Shown one piece after another: positions 1-4,877 of a DNA stretch of 5,929 nucleotides. The translations under genes were made by a program, and so were the position numbers. The notes beneath the pieces were generated by a model. That model searched no databases. It saw only the letters and a list, made by a program, of their open reading frames with translations, and was not told where the DNA came from. The DNA is from Hyphomicrobiales bacterium (lineage in GTDB: Bacteria > Pseudomonadota > Alphaproteobacteria > Rhizobiales > TMED25), in assembly GCA_016780665.1 (NCBI GenBank), contig JADHLM010000066.1, forward strand, positions 1-5,929, written 5' to 3'. Position 1 is the first letter of the stretch. Every line of letters begins with the position of its first letter.

Positions 1-446
1 ATTCTTCATTTTCAATTGCAGGTATCATAGAAGTTTTTTCCTATGAAGAAGCTGAAGAAAATTTAAATAAAGGTAATATACTAGTTCTTGCTGGCGGTAC
101 GGGAAATCCATATTTTACAACCGACACATCTGCAGTATTAAGGGCACTAGAATTAAATTGTGATGCAGTCTTAAAAGGAACGAAAGTTGATGGTGTTTAT
201 AATAAAGATCCGAAAAAATATATTGATGCTGAAAAGTTTCAAAATCTATCCTATAATTATATTTTAAAAAATAACCTTAATGTGATGGATATGGCTTCAG
301 TTGCCATTGCTGAAGAAAATGATTTACCAATTATAGTATTTTCTATAATGGAAAAAGGTTCAATGCAAAAAGTTATTAAAAACGAGGGTGAATTTACACT
401 TGTCAGTAATTATGAGGGGGGATTTAATTATGGGAAACGAATTTAA
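1..446 (+). CDS. pyrH: UMP kinase (uridylate kinase), 3' part; start lies outside the window
   Basis: UMP kinase phosphorylates UMP to UDP with ATP in the cytoplasm, the step feeding UTP, CTP and UDP-sugar synthesis. It belongs to the amino-acid-kinase fold family and is a hexamer. The reading frame is open from the left edge (first full codon at position 3) to TAA at 444-446, giving 147 residues, a little over half of the usual ~240. Visible family motifs are LAGGTGNPYFTTDT (codons from 87), then LKGTKVDGVYNKDPKK, the nucleotide-binding region, and NVMDMASVAIA followed by DLPIIVF near the C-terminus. The body ends near EFTLVSN, where E. coli PyrH stops. About 11 more residues (YEGGFNYGKRI) follow, and this tail runs over the ribosome-binding site and first codons of frr, a 17-base overlap. 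pyrH followed by frr is the usual proteobacterial order. Identity is secure; the N-terminal ~100 residues are unseen. Confidence 0.96.
   Translation, partial: SSFSIAGIIEVFSYEEAEENLNKGNILVLAGGTGNPYFTTDTSAVLRALELNCDAVLKGTKVDGVYNKDPKKYIDAEKFQNLSYNYILKNNLNVMDMASVAIAEENDLPIIVFSIMEKGSMQKVIKNEGEFTLVSNYEGGFNYGKRI
414..421 (+). promoter_or_regulatory. Ribosome-binding site of frr, inside the pyrH coding sequence
   Basis: A GAGG followed by a run of six G stands out in this AT-rich sequence. It lies 8 to 12 bases before the ATG at 430, depending on which part pairs with the 16S tail (some pairings need G-U wobble). It supports the ATG at 430 over the in-frame GTG at 388 or ATG at 412, because neither has a comparable purine run upstream. 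The site is translated as the tail of PyrH, so pyrH translation must pass through it, which suggests coupling of the two genes. Confidence 0.7.
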
Positions 447-990
447 TATTGATGATTATTCAAAAAGAATGGATGGGGCAGTGACCTCCTTAAAGAACGA
501 GTTTTCTGGACTAAGGACAGGACGTGCATCAGCGAGTCTTCTTGATCCAATAATTGTTGATGTTTATGGTTCTAAAATGCCAATTAATCAAGTTGGTACA
601 ATTAGTGTTCCTGACCCAAGAACAATATCAGTCCAGGTCTGGGACAAGGGACAAGCAGAAGCTGTAGATAAGGCAATAAGAGAGTCTGGTTTGGGGTTGA
701 ACCCCAATTTGGATGGACAATTAATAAGAGTTCCTATTCCAGAGCTTAATTCTGAAAGACGTGAAGAACTATGTAAGGTAGCAAGTAAATATGCAGAAAA
801 TGCTAGAGTTGCAGTTCGCAATGTAAGAAGAGATGGTATGGAGACATTAAAAAAATTAGAAAAGAATAGTGACCTCAGTCAAGATGATCAAAAGAACCTT
901 AGCAATGAAGTGCAAAAAATTACCGACCTCTCAATAAAAATAATTGATGAATTACTTCAAAACAAAACTAAAGAGATCATGAGTATATAA
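430..990 (+). CDS. frr: Ribosome recycling factor
   Basis: RRF, together with EF-G, splits the post-termination ribosome in the cytoplasm and is essential in bacteria. With the start at ATG 430 the protein has 186 residues, the family's usual 185-186. An in-frame GTG at 388 would add 14 residues that have no family counterpart and lie entirely inside pyrH, so I reject it. Domain I is the three-helix bundle (about residues 1-29 and 105-186) and domain II the small beta domain between them. Conserved landmarks are GLRTGRAS at 27-34, NQVGTISVPDPR around 53-64, the SGLGLNPN stretch at about 86-93, and the arginine-rich VRNVRRD at 129-135, which contacts 23S rRNA. RMDGA, ASASLL and SVQVWDKG resemble alphaproteobacterial RRFs. 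It overlaps pyrH by 17 bases and lies 22 bases before uppS. A perfect inverted repeat sits at 691-707 in the gene. Confidence 0.97.
   Translation: MGNEFNIDDYSKRMDGAVTSLKNEFSGLRTGRASASLLDPIIVDVYGSKMPINQVGTISVPDPRTISVQVWDKGQAEAVDKAIRESGLGLNPNLDGQLIRVPIPELNSERREELCKVASKYAENARVAVRNVRRDGMETLKKLEKNSDLSQDDQKNLSNEVQKITDLSIKIIDELLQNKTKEIMSI
691..707 (+). repeat. Perfect GC-rich inverted repeat (8-base arms, 1-base centre) inside frr
   Basis: TTGGGGTT, then G, then AACCCCAA. As RNA it could fold into a 6-bp stem (UUGGGG with CCCCAA) and a 5-base UUGAA loop. It encodes the conserved Leu-Gly-Leu-Asn-Pro-Asn region, so the protein limits it. However, GGG, AAC and CCC are not the codons an AT-rich genome usually favours. 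It has no U-tract after it, so it does not look like an intrinsic terminator. A role is unproven. Confidence 0.5.
895..909 (+). repeat. 15-base direct repeat, copy 1 (in frr)
   Basis: AACCTTAGCAATGAA occurs here and again, identically, at 1088-1102 in uppS. Both copies are in frame and encode Asn-Leu-Ser-Asn-Glu. The copies lie 193 bases apart start to start. Chance, or a small local copying event, could explain this. Confidence 0.5.
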
Positions 991-1012
991 ATAAAACAAT
1001 ACATTTATTCTT

Positions 1013-1726
1013 ATGAATTCAAAACTAAATCTTCCCAGACATGTTGCTGTGATTATGGATGGCAATAGAAGGTGGGCCCGCTTAAACAACCTTAGCAATG
1101 AAAGTGGTCATAGCAATGGCATTGACACTTTAGTTAATATTGCAAAAATTGCATCTGAAATTGGAATAGAATACCTGACATTTTATAGTTTTAGTAAGGA
1201 GAATTGGAACAGGGGTAAAAATGAAATAACATATCTAATGGAGTTGATGGCAAATTTTGAAAGTCAGTATTTAGATAAAATTATCCGAAAAAATATAAAA
1301 ATAAAAGTTATAGGAGATATTGAGACACTATCAAATGAACAAAAAAAAATTATTAATAATGTTGAGCAAAAAACAAAACAAAACGATGGAATGAATCTCA
1401 TTACAGCTTTTAATTATAGTGGTCGAGATGAATTGGTTAGAGCAATTAGAGAAATTATTAATGAAATTGGTGAGGGAAATCTATTAAGGAAAGACGTTGA
1501 TGAAAGTACAGTTACCAAATATCTTGATACAAGAGAGATCCCAGATCCAGATCTTATAATTAGAACAGGTGGCGAGAAGAGGATAAGTAATTTTCTAATA
1601 TGGCAAAGCGTATATTCGGAGTACGTTTTTGTTGATGATTATTGGCCAGATTTTAAACCAGATACATTTATGTGCGCACTAAAAGAATACGCTAACAGAG
1701 AACGACGATATGGTGGCGGGATTTAA
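1013..1726 (+). CDS. uppS: Undecaprenyl diphosphate synthase (cis-prenyltransferase)
   Basis: UppS adds eight isopentenyl units in cis to farnesyl diphosphate, making the C55 carrier for peptidoglycan and surface polysaccharide. It is a soluble cytoplasmic homodimer acting at the membrane. The protein has 237 residues, close to E. coli's ~250. The P-loop-like HVAVIMDGNRRWA holds the catalytic Asp16 (E. coli Asp26). His33, Asn64 and Arg67 (in SKENWNR) and the C-terminal block Arg184, Arg190, Ser192 and Glu203 (IIRTGGEKRISNFLIWQ...E) all match E. coli residues at a constant offset of ten. YANRERRYGG closes the protein as usual. The start ATG at 1013 lies just before the LPRHVAVIMDG core and is the natural choice, but the 22-base gap after frr shows no Shine-Dalgarno match. 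Translation may depend on ribosomes arriving from frr. An A9 run lies at 1341-1349. The gene ends at or inside the start of cdsA. Confidence 0.97.
   Translation: MNSKLNLPRHVAVIMDGNRRWARLNNLSNESGHSNGIDTLVNIAKIASEIGIEYLTFYSFSKENWNRGKNEITYLMELMANFESQYLDKIIRKNIKIKVIGDIETLSNEQKKIINNVEQKTKQNDGMNLITAFNYSGRDELVRAIREIINEIGEGNLLRKDVDESTVTKYLDTREIPDPDLIIRTGGEKRISNFLIWQSVYSEYVFVDDYWPDFKPDTFMCALKEYANRERRYGGGI
1088..1102 (+). repeat. 15-base direct repeat, copy 2 (in uppS)
   Basis: Identical to AACCTTAGCAATGAA at 895-909 in frr and in the same codon phase (UppS residues 26-30, Asn-Leu-Ser-Asn-Glu). It falls between the RRWA motif and the conserved Gly-His, a segment that varies in the family, so the local protein sequence is not strongly constrained. 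Confidence 0.5.
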
Positions 1727-1739
1727 ATATGGAATGCTT

Positions 1740-2549
1740 ATGATGGATATTTATAATCTTAAGTTAAGGATTTATACCTCTCTAGTTTTATTACCGCTGG
1801 TTTTTTTTCCAATATATCTGGGGGGGTGGTATTTTTCTCTTGGACTTGTTTTTTTTGTAACAGTCTTATTTCATGAATTGATAACAATATCAGATCAGCA
1901 GAAAAAAGAAATACTTTCAGTTATATATTTTTTATACCTTCTACTAATAATCATCTCATGGGACATTATTTGGCCCTTAGTATTTATTTTACTTGTTTTA
2001 ATGTCATTTGTTTCTCTATGTAATTTACTAATTATAAAAAAAAATAATTTTTGGACTTTTTACTTTCTCAATTATACATTTTTATTTTTTGTCTTTTTTT
2101 ACTCATTGATGAACAATCAGAGTCAAGGGCAAGCAAAATATGTAATGCTATTTATAATTGGTGTAGCATTATTATCCGATATTGGAGGGTATGTTGGTGG
2201 TCAACTTATTGGAAAGAATAAGGCTTTCCCAAAAATTTCACCAAATAAAACAGTTGAAGGTACAATCATTGCTATCTTATTTCCGACTATCATAAATTAT
2301 TCATTGCTATATTTCTTGAATTACCAAGTTGATAAATCATTACTCATATTCACTCTAGTATTGTTATCATTTGGAGCAATTTTAGGTGATTTATTTGCTT
2401 CACTAATTAAAAGAAACTTCCACATTAAGAATGCGAGTAATTTATTACCAGGGCATGGAGGATTTCTAGATAGATTTGATAGTGTAATTGGCGTAACAAT
2501 CATATACACATTCTTAATAAATTTCTATGCGTTATTTGCAATAATATAA
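1740..2549 (+). CDS. cdsA: Phosphatidate cytidylyltransferase (CDP-diglyceride synthase)
   Basis: CdsA is an inner-membrane enzyme that makes CDP-diacylglycerol from phosphatidic acid and CTP, the branch point to all phospholipids. From ATG 1740 it has 269 residues, normal for the family, with many hydrophobic membrane segments rich in Leu, Ile and Phe. Landmarks are SDIGGYVGGQ with Asp147, SPNKTVEG at 167-174 (commonly SPxKTWEG, so Trp is Val here), GD at 216-217 and the C-terminal CDS signature at 221-247: SLIKR...LLPGHGGFLDRFD. In that signature the usual Lys-Asp pair is Lys-Asn (Asn231). The start is uncertain. In-frame ATGs lie at 1710 (overlapping uppS by 17 bases), 1734, 1740 and 1743. 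I prefer 1740 because GGA at 1731-1733 is well spaced and the family has a short N-terminus before the first helix; 1743 is nearly as good. G7, T8 and T8 runs lie near the 5' end. dxr starts two bases after its stop. Confidence 0.95.
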   Translation: MMDIYNLKLRIYTSLVLLPLVFFPIYLGGWYFSLGLVFFVTVLFHELITISDQQKKEILSVIYFLYLLLIIISWDIIWPLVFILLVLMSFVSLCNLLIIKKNNFWTFYFLNYTFLFFVFFYSLMNNQSQGQAKYVMLFIIGVALLSDIGGYVGGQLIGKNKAFPKISPNKTVEGTIIAILFPTIINYSLLYFLNYQVDKSLLIFTLVLLSFGAILGDLFASLIKRNFHIKNASNLLPGHGGFLDRFDSVIGVTIIYTFLINFYALFAII

Positions 2550-2551
2550 GT

Positions 2552-3739
2552 ATGAAAAAAGAATTAACAATTTTGGGATCAACTGGTTCAATAGGGACCA
2601 CGGCATTATCAATCGAAAACATCAATGAGCATTTCTCAATACATGCACTTGTTGCCGGTAATGATTACAATTTATTAATTAAACAAGCAATAAAGTTTAA
2701 ACCAAAATATGCCGTGCTATTTAACGAAGATTATTATGAATATTTAAAATCAAATCTTTTTGGATCTGGGATAAAAATAAAAATAGGACAAGAGGGTGTC
2801 ATGGATATTACATCTGACACTGTAGATGTTGTGTTATCTGCAATATCTGGATCAGATGGTATATTACCCACTTATAACTGTATAAATAATACTGCAGTCC
2901 TTGCTATTGCAAATAAGGAGTCGATTGTCACGGCAGGGAATTTATTATTTGATAAAAATTTAAATAAGTCGACAAAAATACTTCCCGTTGATTCAGAACA
3001 CAGTGCTTTAAGTAAGCTTTTAGGGTCAGTAAAAAAAAAGAATATCAGAAAATTAGTAATTACAGCTTCTGGTGGTCCTTTTTTAGATAAAAAAAATGAC
3101 GAACTTGAGTTTGTTAGTGTTGAAGAGTCGCTGAAACATCCAACATGGAAGATGGGGAATAAGATTACAATTGACTCCGCAACCCTTATCAATAAAGGGC
3201 TTGAGTTAATAGAAGCAACATACTTATTTGAAATTAAGCATGAATTAATTGATATATTAGTTCATCCTGAATCATTAATTCATGGAATTATATCATTAAA
3301 AGATGGAACAAGTATGGCCATGATGGCTGATGCAGACATGAGGATTCCAATCAGTAATGCACTATTTACGGAGCTTAACTCACCAAAATATGGTAATCTG
3401 TCTCTAGAGAAGGTGGGTAAATTGACATTTAAGTCATTGGATAATGATAAATTCCCATCAGTTAAGCTTGCAAGGCAGGCTCTTGACATTGGTCCAATAG
3501 GCGTAATCTCATATAATGCATCTAGTGAAGTAGCTGTTCAAAGCTTTATTTTAGGAAAAATAAAGTTTACAGAAATATTTGGTATAATTGAAAATTCTGT
3601 TGCAAATATTCATAAAAATGTACACATTCAAAATGTCGATAATATTTTGAGTATTTTGAAGATTAACTCAAAAGCCAAAAATGTAGCTGAGAATCTAGTT
3701 AAAGAACTGCTCATAGATAAAGGAAGTAAAGTTGATTAA
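2552..3739 (+). CDS. dxr: 1-deoxy-D-xylulose 5-phosphate reductoisomerase
   Basis: DXR (IspC) converts DXP to 2-C-methyl-D-erythritol 4-phosphate using NADPH and a divalent metal; it is the committed step of the MEP isoprenoid pathway and the target of fosmidomycin. It is a cytoplasmic homodimer. The protein has 395 residues, the family norm. The NADPH-binding GSTGSIG is at 9-15 and NKES at 121-124. Metal ligands Asp147, Glu149 and Glu218 are all present (E. coli Asp150, Glu152, Glu231). Substrate and flexible-loop residues Ser148, Ser173, His196, Trp199, Met201, Ser209, Asn214 and Lys215 are also kept, so the enzyme should be active. A C-terminal helical domain follows from about residue 300. 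The ATG is two bases after the cdsA stop and lacks a clear Shine-Dalgarno, suggesting reinitiation from cdsA. Its last eight bases overlap rseP. Its product feeds the IPP used by UppS nearby. Confidence 0.97.
   Translation: MKKELTILGSTGSIGTTALSIENINEHFSIHALVAGNDYNLLIKQAIKFKPKYAVLFNEDYYEYLKSNLFGSGIKIKIGQEGVMDITSDTVDVVLSAISGSDGILPTYNCINNTAVLAIANKESIVTAGNLLFDKNLNKSTKILPVDSEHSALSKLLGSVKKKNIRKLVITASGGPFLDKKNDELEFVSVEESLKHPTWKMGNKITIDSATLINKGLELIEATYLFEIKHELIDILVHPESLIHGIISLKDGTSMAMMADADMRIPISNALFTELNSPKYGNLSLEKVGKLTFKSLDNDKFPSVKLARQALDIGPIGVISYNASSEVAVQSFILGKIKFTEIFGIIENSVANIHKNVHIQNVDNILSILKINSKAKNVAENLVKELLIDKGSKVD
3721..3724 (+). promoter_or_regulatory. Ribosome-binding site that fixes the TTG start of rseP
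   Basis: AGGA within AAAGGAAG lies seven bases before TTG at 3732, standard spacing. No ATG or GTG occurs in this frame between the site and the HELGH zinc motif, so this site and TTG together define the start of rseP. The site is inside the 3' end of dxr. Confidence 0.75.
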
Positions 3740-4826
3740 TAATGTTATTATTTATACAATACCTTTTCTCTTTGTCTTGACTACAGTTGTTTTTTTTCAT
3801 GAGCTAGGACACTTTCTTGTTGCTCGAATTAATAAAGTTGATGTGGAAAGTTTTTCAGTTGGTTTCGGTAAAGAGATATTTGGCTTTTTCGACAAAAAAG
3901 GTACGAGATGGAAATTTTGTTGGATTCCACTTGGAGGATATGTAAAATTCATTGATGACGCTGATCCTACAAGCAAAGAAAAAAACTTAAATATTTCAAA
4001 TAATGGTTTTCATACAAAGTCATTATTTGCAAAGTCTTTAATTGTATCTGCTGGTCCAATTGCCAATTTTATATTAGCTATATTTATCTTTGCTGGATTA
4101 TATTCATTGAATGGTAAAAGCTATATCTTGCCAATTGTAGAGGCTATAGAACAAGATAGTCCTGCAATGGAAGGAGGCTTGTTAATTAATGATAAAATTG
4201 TTGAAATTGATGGAGAGCAGATAAGGTCATTTAATGATATATCAAATGTCTTGCAGGTAAGAAAAATGGAAACAATCAATTTTGTAATTGATAGAAACAA
4301 TACTCTAATTACCCTTGAGATAAAACCAGATATAAAATTCAATGACCCTGATAAACCAATTGACGCTATTTATTATATTGGAATCAGTTCGGGTAGTTTA
4401 AAAGAAAATATAATTAATGAAAAATTGCCATTACATCTTTCTTTGAAAGAGGGGATAAATGACACATATAATATTATTTCTTTATCTCTTAATTACATAG
4501 GTAATATATTTATAGGGAAAGAATCCTCTAAAAATCTAGGCGGTCCAATTCGTATTGCTCAAATCTCCGGAGAAATCGCACAAAATGGGATACTTCCTTT
4601 ATTGCATCTTACAGCACTATTGTCTGTAAGTATTGGTCTTATAAATCTATTCCCAATACCTATGCTAGATGGGGGGCACTTATTAATGTATTTTATAGAG
4701 GCAATTCGTGGAAAGCAAATGAGCGAGTTATATAATGAAATTTTCCATAGAGTGGGGCTTGGCTTCATTGTTCTATTAATGATATTCGCTTTGTGGAATG
4801 ATTTAAATTTCTTAAATATATTTTAA
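3732..4826 (+). CDS. rseP: RIP metalloprotease RseP (site-2 protease), TTG start
   Basis: RseP is a zinc intramembrane protease of the inner membrane. In E. coli it cleaves the anti-sigma factor RseA after DegS; in Caulobacter the relative MmpA cleaves PodJ. Family members also clear signal-peptide remnants. The protein has 364 residues, shorter than E. coli's ~450, and fits alphaproteobacterial forms with one PDZ domain. The first membrane helix carries the zinc-binding HELGH at 23-27 with catalytic Glu24. The membrane-associated GGYVKF at 68-73 and a second helix (SAGPIANFILAIFIFAG, about 106-122) follow. A PDZ domain spans about 130-200, then GGPIRI at 270-275. NLFPIPMLDGGH at 306-316 supplies the third zinc ligand, Asp313, and a last helix lies at about 342-357. 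The start is TTG because it has a good AGGA site upstream and no other start precedes HELGH. It overlaps dxr by eight bases. A T8 run lies at 3790-3797. Substrate is unknown here. Confidence 0.95.
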   Translation: MINNVIIYTIPFLFVLTTVVFFHELGHFLVARINKVDVESFSVGFGKEIFGFFDKKGTRWKFCWIPLGGYVKFIDDADPTSKEKNLNISNNGFHTKSLFAKSLIVSAGPIANFILAIFIFAGLYSLNGKSYILPIVEAIEQDSPAMEGGLLINDKIVEIDGEQIRSFNDISNVLQVRKMETINFVIDRNNTLITLEIKPDIKFNDPDKPIDAIYYIGISSGSLKENIINEKLPLHLSLKEGINDTYNIISLSLNYIGNIFIGKESSKNLGGPIRIAQISGEIAQNGILPLLHLTALLSVSIGLINLFPIPMLDGGHLLMYFIEAIRGKQMSELYNEIFHRVGLGFIVLLMIFALWNDLNFLNIF

Positions 4827-4863
4827 CATTATTAGCTGTAATATGATAATTATGTTGATAAAT

Positions 4864-4869
4864 TATAAT
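4864..4869 (+). promoter_or_regulatory. Candidate -10 element (TATAAT) just upstream of bamA
   Basis: A perfect TATAAT lies eight bases before the bamA ATG in the 51-base gap, the longest gap in the window. If used, transcription would start at or next to the ATG, giving a leaderless or nearly leaderless mRNA. That would fit the lack of a good Shine-Dalgarno. Against it, no convincing -35 lies 16-18 bases upstream and there is no TG extension. A hexamer like this turns up easily by chance in AT-rich DNA. Confidence 0.25.
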
Positions 4870-4877
4870 ACGAGATT

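Noticed and set aside
388..429. GTG at 388 as the frr start (14 extra residues), and ATG at 412
   Set aside because: The added residues have no counterpart in the RRF family and lie within pyrH. ATG 430 gives the usual 186 residues and has the G-rich ribosome site at a workable distance.
588..821. 77-codon open frame on the - strand opposite frr
   Set aside because: It lies wholly inside a conserved gene, shows no recognisable domain and has no gene-like context; it is a shadow of frr.
2143..2171. Inverted repeat TAATGCTA ... TAGCATTA (13-base loop) within cdsA
   Set aside because: Short, AT-rich, with a sizeable loop inside coding sequence; expected by chance in DNA of this composition, and no U-tract follows.
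2321..2509. 62-codon open frame on the - strand opposite cdsA
   Set aside because: It lies opposite the conserved CDS signature of cdsA and has no features of its own.
2872..3192. 106-codon open frame on the - strand opposite dxr
   Set aside because: It is the longest antisense frame, but it covers the DXR active-site region, is low in complexity (Ser, Phe and Leu rich as expected for a complement) and has no family resemblance.
3280..3489. 69-codon open frame on the - strand opposite dxr
   Set aside because: It is a shadow of the DXR C-terminal half with no recognisable motif.
4121..4768. Two open frames (73 and 69 codons) on the - strand opposite rseP
   Set aside because: Both lie within the conserved rseP gene, opposite its PDZ domain and its LDG-containing C-terminus, with no independent support.
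3732..4826. Possible truncated RseP, because it is ~85 residues shorter than E. coli RseP
   Set aside because: HELGH, the PDZ domain, the LDG motif and the last helix are all present. Single-PDZ forms of this length are normal in alphaproteobacteria.
4827..4877. Intrinsic terminator between rseP and bamA
   Set aside because: No GC-rich stem followed by a T run is present; the gap is almost all A and T.
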